Shown here piece by piece: positions 1 to 7,200 of a DNA stretch of 8,033 nucleotides. Below the pieces are notes generated by a model. It was not told where the DNA came from and did no database searches. It worked only from the letters and a program-made list of their open reading frames with translations. The DNA is from JBHHYR01 sp046757585. GTDB lineage: Bacteria > Desulfobacterota > Binatia > HRBIN30. Location: positions 1 through 8,033 of the forward strand of contig JBHHYR010000185.1 in the NCBI GenBank assembly GCA_046757585.1. Direction: 5' to 3'. The translations under genes were made by a program, and so were the position numbers. Within the stretch, counting starts at the first letter, position 1. Every line of letters begins with the position of its first letter.

Positions 1-676
1 CGGTGGTCGCCGTATCGAATTCTCGAATGGTGTCGATCATGTCCCCGACCAGCTCGATGCGCAGCGGCTGCGGGTGGGCGGGGGGGAAGACGTCGAGAAT
101 ACCGCCCCGCACGCTGAAGTCCCCGCGATCCTCGACCAGCGGCACGCGGCGGTACCCCCAGTCGTCGAGTTGCGTGGCCAGCGCATCGAGGTCGATGGCA
201 TCCCCTTCCACGAGGTAGCGCAGCCGTTGCGCGAAGCGGGCGCGCGGGGGCACGCGTTGCAGCAACGCTTCGCCGGTGGTGACCAGGACCGGATCTTTCG
301 TCTGCTGCAGGTGATAGAGCCCCTCGATCCGCGCTGCGATGGTTTCGGCCGTCGGGGACACGTCTTCGAACGGCGCCACATCCCAGGCCGGGAAGTAATG
401 CACGCGTCGTAAGAACGGCGATGCCGTCTCGTCCTCGCCTTGGAAAAAGCGGAAGTCTGCGACGAAGGCCTCAGCTTCCTGGGCTGACGGGCACACCACC
501 AGCGACGGGCGCGGATACGCTGTCAGGAAACGCCATACGAAGAACGCACGCGCGCTACCCTTCAGCCCCCGCACCTGCCACAGCCCCTTACCGGGCGACG
601 CACCCGCCCCAGGGGCATCCAGACCTTGGTGCAGATGCTGCACCGCCAGCTCGCAATCGCGGTCCGCCCGAGTCAT
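1..676 (-). CDS. mfd: Transcription-repair coupling factor Mfd, N-terminal part (cut by window edge)
   Basis: Reading the minus strand from the ATG at 676-674 gives about 225 codons with no stop up to the window edge. In the family, Mfd is a cytoplasmic ATP-dependent DNA translocase that removes RNA polymerase stalled at lesions and recruits UvrA. The visible part matches the UvrB-like N-terminal module (D1a-D2-D1b). It has a VVCPSAQEAEAF stretch, a YFPAWDVAPFEDVSP block (Mfd/UvrB 'P.wE..PYd..SP' type), a VLVTTGEALLQRVPP strand, and the strong signature DDWGYRRVPLVEDRGDFSVR followed by GGILDVFPP near residues 172-201. A full Mfd is about 1,150 residues, so the RNAP-interaction and RecG-like helicase domains lie outside the window. 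The start is preceded only by a weak GGAAG-like ribosome site (GTTGGAAGC), but no other good start lies nearby. It is transcribed divergently from hpnR. UvrB is less likely because GDFSVRGGILDVFPP and the following text fit Mfd better. Confidence 0.92.
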   Translation of the reverse strand, partial: MTRADRDCELAVQHLHQGLDAPGAGASPGKGLWQVRGLKGSARAFFVWRFLTAYPRPSLVVCPSAQEAEAFVADFRFFQGEDETASPFLRRVHYFPAWDVAPFEDVSPTAETIAARIEGLYHLQQTKDPVLVTTGEALLQRVPPRARFAQRLRYLVEGDAIDLDALATQLDDWGYRRVPLVEDRGDFSVRGGILDVFPPAHPQPLRIELVGDMIDTIREFDTATT

Positions 677-738
677 GCTTCCAACAGCAAAAGGGGAGGC
701 CCAGCTCGGGACCACCCCTCACGCGCATGCGGGGCGCG

Positions 739-767
739 ATGCTAGCAGGCTGCCGGCAGGCCGACAA
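739..767 (-). promoter_or_regulatory. Candidate sigma70-type promoter for mfd
   Basis: On the minus strand, TTGTCG (767-762) is followed after exactly 17 bases by TAGCAT (744-739). Each box matches four of six consensus bases. It would start a transcript about 55 bases before the mfd ATG. The spacer holds a perfect 10-bp palindrome, ctgccggcag (750-759), which could bind a regulator or be chance in GC-rich DNA. Based on pattern only. Confidence 0.3.
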
Positions 768-816
768 CGGCGATCGGACCGAAGCCCCGGACTCTGGCCA
801 TGCCTGGGCAAGTCCG

Positions 817-845
817 TTGAATGGTCACGGGTCGGCGGGTATGCT
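817..845 (+). promoter_or_regulatory. Candidate sigma70-type promoter for hpnR
   Basis: TTGAAT (817-822) and TATGCT (840-845) are separated by exactly 17 bases; each matches four of six consensus positions. A start near 852 would leave a leader of about 90 bases before the hpnR ATG. The best plus-strand promoter-like pair I found in this divergent intergenic region. Confidence 0.4.
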
Positions 846-930
846 GCAACAACGCTGCGTTCGGTGTGCGCGAGTGTACCCAAAAGCGGGGGCGGCCACG
901 CAACGCGGGTGAGTGTGAACTGTCAGCTGA

Positions 931-937
931 GGGGAGA
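931..937 (+). promoter_or_regulatory. Ribosome binding site deciding the hpnR start
   Basis: GGGGAGA lies six bases (counting from the GGAG core, 933-936) before the ATG at 943. A second in-frame ATG at 949 would have a spacing of 12, so the first ATG is preferred. Confidence 0.7.
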
Positions 938-942
938 CAGAC

Positions 943-2439
943 ATGGCCATGCGGGTGCTGCTTGTTCATCCCAGCCCACTCATCTTCTCTGAGATTTTCC
1001 TTCGCCTGGAGCCTCTCGGCATCGAGTGCGTCGCGGCCGCACTGCAGAGTGCCGGCTACGAGGTCCGTTTGCTGGATCTCCAAGTCTTCGGCCTTCGCGA
1101 CTGGCGGGACACCCTGGCGCGCTGGCGGCCTGACGCCATCGGATTCTCGGTCAATTACCTCGCGAACGTGCCTGAGGTGATCGATCTTGCAGCGCAGGCG
1201 AAGGCGCGGTTGCCGGGCGTGCGCGTGTTCGTGGGCGGGCACAGCGCCTCCTTCGTTGCAGCCGAGATGCTCCGGCACGGTGCTGGCGCGATCGATTGTG
1301 TGATCCGAGGCGAGGGCGAGGCTGCGGCGCCGCAGGTCGTCGCGGCGTTCGCAAACGGGCAGAGCTTGGAAGCGGTGCCCGGAGTCGTGACTGCCGAGGG
1401 CAGTGGGCCCCCGCCGCAGCTCCTGCGCGATCCTGAGAAGCACCCGCCGGCGCGGCAGCTGACCGGCCGGCGGCGCAAGTATTTCATCGGGGAGCTCGAC
1501 CCCTGTGCTTCGATCGAGTTTACCCGCGGGTGCCCCTGGGACTGTGCGTTTTGCAGCGCGTGGACGTTCTACGGACGCAGTTATCGCAAGTTCACCGCGC
1601 AGGCGGCCGGTGAAGACCTCGCGCGCATTCGTGAACCTAATGTCTTCATCGTGGACGATGTGGCCTTCATCCGCCCCGAGCACGGGATGGCGATCGCGGA
1701 CGAGATCGACCGGCGGGGCGTCCACAAGCGCTACTACCTCGAAACGCGTGCGGACGTGCTGCTGCGCAACCGCGAGGTGTTCGCACGCTGGGCGCGCCTG
1801 GGCCTGCGCTACATGTTTGTCGGGATCGAGGCGATTGACGAAGAGGGCTTGCGGCGTCACCGCAAGCGCGTGCATTTGGGCGAGAACGAACGTGCTCTGA
1901 AAGTAGCGCGGGAACTCGGTCTCGTGGTGGCCATCAACATCATTGCCGACCCCGACTGGGACGAGCGGCGTTTCGAAATCGTGCGGCAGTGGGCCCTCGA
2001 GGTGCCCGAAATCGTGAACATGACGATCAACACGCCGTACCCGGGCACCGAGACCTGGCTGACCGATGTGCGCCGCTTCACGAGCCGCGACTACCGGCTC
2101 TTCGATGTGCAGCACGCGGTCCTGCCCACCCGTCTGCCGCTGCAGCGCTTCTACGAGGAGTTTGTACGTACCCAGAACGTGCTCAACCGCAAGCACCTGG
2201 GGTTCCGCGCTCTCTACGACGTCTTCGGGATCGCCGCGCGTTTGCTGGCACACGGGCAGACGAACTTTCTGCGCATGCTGTGGAAGTTCAGCCATGTCTA
2301 CAGCGTGGAGCGCTTGCTGAGTGATCACCAACGCGAGGTGCGGTACCTCATGGGCCTTCCTCGAGGGACGCCGGGCGTCCCGCCCACCCCCGCCCAGCTC
2401 TACGTCCACCATCCGACGGCAGCGGCCGCGCATGCCTGA
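943..2439 (+). CDS. hpnR: B12-binding radical SAM protein, hopanoid C-3 methylase HpnR
   Basis: 498 residues, in the usual size range for HpnR. The family enzyme is a cobalamin-dependent radical SAM methylase that adds a methyl group at C-3 of the hopanoid A ring, making 3-methylhopanoids, which are membrane lipids. The N-terminal ~150 residues form the B12-binding Rossmann-like domain (MRVLLVHPSPLIFSEIFLRL start, VGGHSAS near 98-104, RGEGE near 122-126). The radical SAM core follows with C197-P-W-D-C201-A-F-C204 (CX3CX2C, ligands of the 4Fe-4S cluster), then SAWTFYGRSYRKF and the REPNVFIVDDVAFI block, which I recognise as typical of HpnR. The C-terminal ~130 residues are the helical extension found after the core. 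No shc, hpnC/D/E or other hopanoid gene is in view. The start has a good ribosome site. The next gene follows after 91 bp. The family assignment (B12 radical SAM) is near certain; the specific HpnR call rests on recalled sequence resemblance. Confidence 0.86.
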   Translation: MAMRVLLVHPSPLIFSEIFLRLEPLGIECVAAALQSAGYEVRLLDLQVFGLRDWRDTLARWRPDAIGFSVNYLANVPEVIDLAAQAKARLPGVRVFVGGHSASFVAAEMLRHGAGAIDCVIRGEGEAAAPQVVAAFANGQSLEAVPGVVTAEGSGPPPQLLRDPEKHPPARQLTGRRRKYFIGELDPCASIEFTRGCPWDCAFCSAWTFYGRSYRKFTAQAAGEDLARIREPNVFIVDDVAFIRPEHGMAIADEIDRRGVHKRYYLETRADVLLRNREVFARWARLGLRYMFVGIEAIDEEGLRRHRKRVHLGENERALKVARELGLVVAINIIADPDWDERRFEIVRQWALEVPEIVNMTINTPYPGTETWLTDVRRFTSRDYRLFDVQHAVLPTRLPLQRFYEEFVRTQNVLNRKHLGFRALYDVFGIAARLLAHGQTNFLRMLWKFSHVYSVERLLSDHQREVRYLMGLPRGTPGVPPTPAQLYVHHPTAAAAHA

Positions 2440-2474
2440 AGGGTTCGTCCGCCTCGCAGCGCCGGTGTGGCGGG

Positions 2475-2503
2475 TTGAGCCGTGGTCGTGGTTCCGATAA
2501 CGT
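2475..2503 (+). promoter_or_regulatory. Weak candidate promoter before the TPR gene
   Basis: TTGAGC (2475-2480), 17 bases, then TAACGT (2498-2503), sitting in the 91-bp gap between hpnR and the TPR gene. The -35 box matches four of six bases, the -10 only about three. Read-through from hpnR is an equally good explanation for expression of the downstream genes. Confidence 0.2.
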
Positions 2504-2530
2504 CAGGTCAGGACTACTGGGGGTGCGGCA

Positions 2531-2869
2531 ATGGGCAGCAGCGAAGACTTGTACGATCAAGCGGTGGACTGTGTTGCCGACGGGAGGCTGGATCAAGCCA
2601 TCAGCAAGTACCAGGAAGCCCTCGCCGTCGATCCGAACTTTGCTGATGCCTGGGAGGGGCTCTCCATGGCCCTTGCCGACCAGGGGAGGTGGGCCGAGGC
2701 CATCGACGCCGCGAAGAGGGTGGTGGCGATCGCCCCCGATGAACAGTTGGGCTACACCAACGTGTCACGCATTTACCAGCGTGCCGGGAACGTCCCGGAG
2801 GCGGAGGCCTGGGCGGCGAAAGCGCGTGTGCTGGACTGGAAGCGGCAGCTCGGAGACGGCAAGCAGTAA
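2531..2869 (+). CDS. Small tetratricopeptide repeat (TPR) protein
   Basis: 112 residues consisting almost entirely of TPR helices. Three repeats can be seen: YDQAVDCVADGRLDQAISKY..ALAVDPN (about 8-36), FADAWEGLSMALADQGRWAEAIDAA..VVAIAPD (about 37-70) and LGYTNVSRIYQRAGNVPEAEAWAAKARVLD (about 73-102). Each carries the usual small/aromatic positions and the D/P turn between repeats. TPR arrays are protein-protein interaction scaffolds and have no catalytic residues. There is no signal peptide or membrane segment, so a cytoplasmic place is likely. The ATG at 2531 is preceded by a run of five G (2519-2523) seven bases upstream. It lies 91 bp after hpnR and 63 bp before the CDF gene in the same direction. 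A role as partner of HpnR or of another hopanoid enzyme is possible from position only; the actual partner is unknown. Confidence 0.85.
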   Translation: MGSSEDLYDQAVDCVADGRLDQAISKYQEALAVDPNFADAWEGLSMALADQGRWAEAIDAAKRVVAIAPDEQLGYTNVSRIYQRAGNVPEAEAWAAKARVLDWKRQLGDGKQ

Positions 2870-2932
2870 CGTGGTCTCTGATCCTAACGCTGAACACGGG
2901 ACCCAGCGCGCCCTCCCGGCGCACGACCGCTT

Positions 2933-3814
2933 GTGACTCGACGCGACATCGGACGCAACCGCCGTGAGCTGACGCTCACGCTTGCCATCACGGCAAGCTA
3001 CTGCCTCGTCGAACTAGCTGGCGGATTGCTGACCAATAGCTTGGCACTGCTGTCGGACGCCGGACACATGTTCGCCGACGTGGCGGCGTTGGGCATCAGT
3101 CTGTACGCGATCCGACTCTCGCAGTTGCCGCCGACGGCGAGCAAGACCTTTGGCTATCACCGGGTGGAGATCCTCGCCGCGTTCGTCAATGGGCTGGCCT
3201 TGTGGCTGATCGTCGGCCTGATTCTCCATGAGGCATATGAGCGTTCGCTCAACCCGCCAGTGGTCCACAGCGCCGGCATGATCGCCATCGCGGCGGTTGG
3301 TCTCGGTGTGAACCTGGCGAGCCTGCTCGTACTGCGCCGGTCGCAGGGGGAAAGCCTCAATGTCCGTGCCGCGTTCGTGCACGTGCTCGGCGACGCCTTG
3401 GGGTCGGTGGGCGCGATCATCGCGGGCCTGCTCATGCTCACGTCGGGCTGGTACCTCGCGGATCCGCTGGTGAGCGTTGGGATCGGCCTGCTGATCCTCT
3501 ACACCTCGTGGGGCGTCGTACGCGAGTCCGTCGAGATCCTGATGCAGGGAACGCCGCGCGAGATGCAGCTGGAGGACGTCGAACGATGTCTCCTTAGCAT
3601 CGACGGCGTCCGGCAGGTGCATGATTTGCACGTCTGGACCCTGACGTCGGGCCGTTACCTGCTCAGCGTCCACCTGGTCGTGTCACGTGCAGATGCAACG
3701 CGTCCAGTGATCGACGCGGCGCAAGTCCAACTGCGCGAGCGCTTCGGGATCGGTCACACCACGGTCCAGGTCGATCCCGAAGACGAGTGTACCGAAGAGT
3801 TTCGCGCCCATTGA
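2933..3814 (+). CDS. Cation diffusion facilitator (CDF) family zinc/divalent metal exporter, CzcD/ZitB-like
   Basis: 293 residues with six predicted membrane helices (about 13-33, 37-60, 78-100, 113-134, 146-168, 172-193) and a cytoplasmic C-terminal domain from about 205. CDF proteins are inner-membrane antiporters that expel Zn2+ and related ions in exchange for protons. The transport site is visible as two HxxxD motifs, H45-M-F-A-D49 in helix 2 and H150-V-L-G-D154 in helix 5. Other hallmarks are SLALLSDAGHMFADV, FGYHRVEILAAFVNG (73-87) and the C-terminal DLHVWTLTSG block. The HD/HD site is the pattern found in zinc-selective members, in contrast to the DD/HD site of YiiP. The loop between helices 4 and 5 lacks the His-rich stretch many relatives have. 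The start is a GTG; no ATG lies in frame between it and the upstream stop at 2891-2893, and no clear ribosome site precedes it, so translation may depend on coupling or be weak. Substrate is inferred from family, not proven. Confidence 0.94.
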   Translation: MTRRDIGRNRRELTLTLAITASYCLVELAGGLLTNSLALLSDAGHMFADVAALGISLYAIRLSQLPPTASKTFGYHRVEILAAFVNGLALWLIVGLILHEAYERSLNPPVVHSAGMIAIAAVGLGVNLASLLVLRRSQGESLNVRAAFVHVLGDALGSVGAIIAGLLMLTSGWYLADPLVSVGIGLLILYTSWGVVRESVEILMQGTPREMQLEDVERCLLSIDGVRQVHDLHVWTLTSGRYLLSVHLVVSRADATRPVIDAAQVQLRERFGIGHTTVQVDPEDECTEEFRAH

Positions 3815-3910
3815 ACGCTGCGGCCGGGGTGTGGGGTGGCGGACCGCGGATGATTTGAACCTCCCCTTCGAAGTTGTTCACTGCTCCCGGTCCCTCCCAG
3901 GTAGGATGCC

Positions 3911-3933
3911 CTAGCAGTCCGTTGGAAAACAGG
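3911..3933 (+). repeat. Left terminal inverted repeat of the MITE-like element
   Basis: 23-bp arm starting with CTAG and ending aaaacagg. It differs from the right arm only at its positions 8 (t versus c) and 15 (g versus a). Confidence 0.75.
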
Positions 3934-4056
3934 CGCCGTAGCGAGGGCGAGCGATTTTCCGTCAGATCAAGGCGCCGAACCGGAGGCAAATCCGATGATT
4001 TTGTTGAGGATTCGGCAACGCAGAGCTGGCGGAAAATAGCCGCCCGCAGTAGGAGT

Positions 4057-4079
4057 CCTGTTTTTCAACGGGCTGCTAG
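4057..4079 (-). repeat. Right terminal inverted repeat of the MITE-like element
   Basis: Reverse complement of the left arm with two mismatches in 23 bp; ends in CTAG at 4076-4079. Confidence 0.75.
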
Positions 4080-4107
4080 AGTGCAGCGTCCTTCTTCACG
4101 GTTGACC

Positions 4108-4168
4108 TCCCGCCTTCGATCTCTGTCCGCTGGCGGGATTGACAAAACCTTGTAGACAGCAGTAGCAG
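4108..4168 (+). promoter_or_regulatory. Candidate promoter with adjacent inverted repeat upstream of the giant gene
   Basis: A perfect TTGACA (4139-4144) is followed after 18 bases by TAGCAG (4163-4168), a weak -10 box. Directly before it, tcccgcc (4108-4114) and ggcggga (4132-4138) form a perfect 7-bp inverted repeat with a 17-base loop, abutting the -35 hexamer. The repeat could be an operator or an RNA hairpin if transcription starts upstream. A start near 4175 would give a leader of about 50 bases. Confidence 0.3.
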
Positions 4169-4214
4169 AGATTCCGGACAAATCGTCCTTGAGTTCGGAT
4201 ACGAGAAGAGTGGC

Positions 4215-4220
4215 AGGAGG
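4215..4220 (+). promoter_or_regulatory. Strong ribosome binding site for the giant repeat protein gene
   Basis: A perfect AGGAGG lies seven bases before the ATG at 4228 and fixes that start. An in-frame GTG at 4210 lacks such a site. The frame is closed upstream by a TAG at 4153-4155. Confidence 0.85.
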
Positions 4221-4227
4221 GAGGCCC

Positions 4228-7200
4228 ATGGCACAGCGGCGTATCGGATTGGGAAGTGGGCGCGCGAGCCTGGTTTTCGTGATCACTGCGGCGTTTGCCG
4301 TTGCCGTCGGCGCCGCCCGCCTGTTGCAGCTGCCTCCTGCCGTCGCGGTGATCAACACGATTACACTGACCGGTCCGGCGGCAATTGGGGCTGGCTTGCA
4401 GGACGTCTACAGACTGGAGCTGAGCGAAGCGGCGCCGGTTGGCGGCGTCGACGTGCTGCTGGAGACGCCGCCAGGTGCCTCGTGTGTGTTGGCTCCGACA
4501 GAAGCGGTCCAGGGTGGTGCCTCCCTGACTGTCAGCGTGCCGCCAGGGAAGCGGCGTGCGTCGTTCGTTGTGCAGTCCGAAGGCGTGACGCTACCCCAAT
4601 CCTGCGACGTGACGGCAAGTGCAGTGGGGTGGACGGTCGACCCGAATATGCTCGCCGTCACGATCGTTCAGGGCAGGTTGCGCATCCGCCGACTGGTACG
4701 GAGCATTGGAACGTTCGCGGCACCGGATCCGTTTTTCGTCGAGGTCGGTGTGCCCACGGCGGGCCCGAAGGGCCTGCGCCGCGTGCAACGCCTGAGTAAA
4801 GGAACCGGTGACGTGGTCGTGACCGCGTGTAGCGACGCGCCCGCGATCGGCACGATTGTCGACCGATTCGGGAACGATGGCGGCAATGACGGCTGCGAGG
4901 ACACCGTGATCCTGAGCCCGTACGCGCGCAGCGTCCCGGGCGACATTCAGTTCGCGCCGGTGTCAGGCGATCCCAATGACAACCCCCTCGTCAGTGTGAC
5001 CGCCCCCGGCTTTTCCGGCGACAACCAGGACGTGTCGGTCCGCGACCCGGCCGTGACCCTGCGGGGTCCCGAGACGATTGGGCGCGACCTGCAGGCGGGA
5101 TATACCGCGACCCTGAGCGAGCCGGCACCCGCTGATCTGACGATCACCATCTCTGTGCCGGCGGACGATGCTTCGGACTGCCTCGTGGCGGAGACCGGAC
5201 AAAGCTTTGGCGCCCAGAGCATCCAGCGGGTGATTCCCGCGGGACGATTCCGGGCGGAATTCGTCGTCCAAGGGGCGACGGTGACTCCTGAAGGCGACCC
5301 ATGCGACGTGCAGGTCGATGCCGGCACCTTCGGGACCGACACGATTTCCATCGACGTCGTTGAACCCGGGCTGCGGATCCGGGATCTCTCATCCACGGTC
5401 GGCGTGTTCGACGGCCGTGAAGGGTTTTTCGTCGAGCTCGGTGTTCCCAACCCCGGGGACCGGAGGCTGGACGCGGTGCAAGCGCTTCGCAAGGGGACGG
5501 CTGCAGCGCCGACGGCGCCACTCGAGGTGATGGTCGTTGGTGATAACGCGGGGACCGGGACGATCGTGGGCTCCCCGGCATTGGTGTACCCAGGGTCTTC
5601 CCGTACCGTGCCGAATGATCTGGCGTTTGTCCCAGTGTCACCGGGTGCGGTGCGCGTGCGGGCGTCTGCTCTCGGGTTCGTTACGACTGACCGCGGCGAC
5701 AAGGACGTCGTCGTGGCCGCAGCGACGCTGAAGATTGCCGGCCGAAGTCTGCTCGGTTCCGGGTTGCAGGATGACTACACGGTGCGGCTCGTCTCGGCCA
5801 GCGGTCATCCGGACACCGTGGTGACGGTCGAGTCGCTGACACCCGATGTCTGCCTTGTCGCGCCCACTCGGAACACAGAAGGCGTTGCCCCAGGCGATCC
5901 CGACTATCCCGTGACACGACTGATCAGGGCGAACGATTTCTCGGCCGATTTCGTGGTGAGTGCGGCGTCCGGTCGCCCCGACGCAACGTGCGCGATCCAC
6001 GCGGCGGCGCCTGCGTTCGAGCCCGCCGATTTCACGATCACGCTCAAGGAACCCGGCATTCAGATCCGGGACCTCCGCCGTACCGTGGCCGTGGATGCAG
6101 AGAACGAGCCGTTCTTTGTCGAGGTCGGTGTCCCGAACGCCGACGGTACCGCGTTGCGGTTTGTCCAGCAGGTGCGCAAAGACGCCACTGCGACGCCGGT
6201 GGTTGCTACGGTGTGCAGCAGTGACCGGACGGTGGGGACCATCGTGGATGTCACAAACGTTGACAACGGCAACGACGGCTGCGAGGCGGCCGAAGTGCTC
6301 CAGACCTTCACCCGTACCGTCCCGGGTGCACTGAAGTTTCAACCCATCGGGGTGGGCTCGACCATGGTCGATGTCACCGCGCCTGGCTTCAGGACGATGA
6401 GTCGGAAGGGCCGGGTCGAGGTCGAGGTGGTGGTGGCCACAGCCAGTGCCAGCGTCCGACTGGCCGTGCCCGAACGAGTCGGTTCCGGACTCCAGGTGAC
6501 GGCCAGTGTGAAGCTCCAGCAACGTGCGGGTGCAGGCGGTGTACCGGTGACGCTCACCGTGGGTCCGAGCAGTGCCTGCCTCCTGGCACCGGACCCGTTC
6601 ACGGAAGCGACCGGCACGGCACTATCCCTCGTCATACCGGAAGGGAGTCGGCGCACGGACTTTGTCATTGCCGCACTCGAGGGGCTTGATGAGGTCACGT
6701 GCACGCTGACGGCGACGTCGCCGGGCCGCGTCGGGGACGAGCGTGAGGTGACGGTGCAGCAGCCCGCTTTGCAGTTGCACGATCTGCCAAGCAGCACGAC
6801 CACGGCCACATTCCAGCTGGACTTCGGCGTGCAAATCGGTGTGCCGACCGCGAGCCTGAAGCGCCTCGCGGCGGTGCAAGCGGTGCGAATCGGGGGTGTG
6901 GCGGTCCCGGTGACGGTGTGCAGCGATGACCCGAGCACGGGCATGATCGCGGGCGCAGATGCGATTTCTGGCTGCCTTACGAAGAACATCAATCCCGGAG
7001 AGTCCGAGGTCACTTTTACGCTGCTCATCAAGGGCCTAGGCATGCCGACGGTGTTCATCAAGGAAGACACTGTCCCTGTGACGAACCGATCCGTGAAGAA
7101 GGTCACTATCGGAACCGCAGCAATCGGGATCCGGGGCCCGGGCGTGCTTGGTGCCGGGTTGCAGGACACCTTCGTCGTCGTCCTGGGCGACACAGCGCCC

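Larger units (their letters stand above)
3911..4079. mobile_element. MITE-like palindromic element, ~169 bp, no coding capacity
   Basis: The two ends are imperfect inverted repeats of 23 bp matching at 21 positions: left arm 3911-3933 begins ctagcagtccgttgg, and the reverse complement of 4057-4079 begins ctagcagcccgttga. Complementarity continues inward: 3951-3965 (gcgattttccgtcag) pairs with 4026-4040 at 13 of 15 positions, and gccgaa (3974-3979) pairs with ttcggc (4011-4016). The whole unit can therefore fold into one long interrupted hairpin. The CTAG at each outer end is palindromic, so it may be part of the terminal repeat or a 4-bp target duplication. Size, lack of an ORF and inverted ends fit a non-autonomous transposon derivative moved by a transposase elsewhere in the genome. 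From memory, intergenic palindromes with a similar 'CCGTTGAAAAA' terminus are common in some GC-rich deltaproteobacteria-like genomes, but I cannot check the family. Confidence 0.72.
3815..4227. other. 413-bp gene-free region between the CDF gene and the giant repeat protein gene
   Basis: No credible coding sequence lies here. An open frame at 3874-4155 only reads through the palindromic element and has no family features or ribosome site. In order, the stretch holds: a short minus-strand tRNA-3'-end-like sequence (about 3837-3893), the MITE-like element (3911-4079), a 7-bp inverted repeat (4108-4114 with 4132-4138), a TTGACA hexamer (4139-4144), and the ribosome site of the next gene. No convincing rho-independent terminator with a T-run was found after the CDF gene. 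Confidence 0.7.

Noticed and set aside
421..912. A 163-codon plus-strand open frame before hpnR
   Set aside because: Its first half is antisense to mfd, the rest lies in the divergent promoter region, and the product is low-complexity Pro/Arg/Ala with no recognisable feature.
742..2433. A 563-codon open frame on the minus strand lying opposite hpnR
   Set aside because: It mirrors almost all of hpnR, is rich in Arg/His/Pro as expected for an antisense shadow in GC-rich DNA, and has no family features. hpnR has clear motifs and a ribosome site.
2475..2936. A 153-codon plus-strand frame overlapping the TPR gene
   Set aside because: It is out of frame with the clear TPR repeats and gives a low-complexity Arg/Pro/Ser product.
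3841..3893. Possible rho-independent terminator after the CDF gene (ggaccg with cggtcc)
   Set aside because: The loop would be over 40 bases and no T-run follows; the tRNA-3'-end-like reading explains the pairing somewhat better.
3874..4155. A 93-codon open frame across the MITE-like element
   Set aside because: It is formed by the palindrome itself, has no ribosome site and no protein-like conservation. Its stop only serves to close the frame upstream of the giant gene.
4888..4908. Dockerin or EF-hand calcium motif in the Asp/Asn-rich stretch of B1
   Set aside because: The spacing of acidic residues does not fit the 12-residue EF-hand loop, and the stretch lies between two cysteines of a beta domain.
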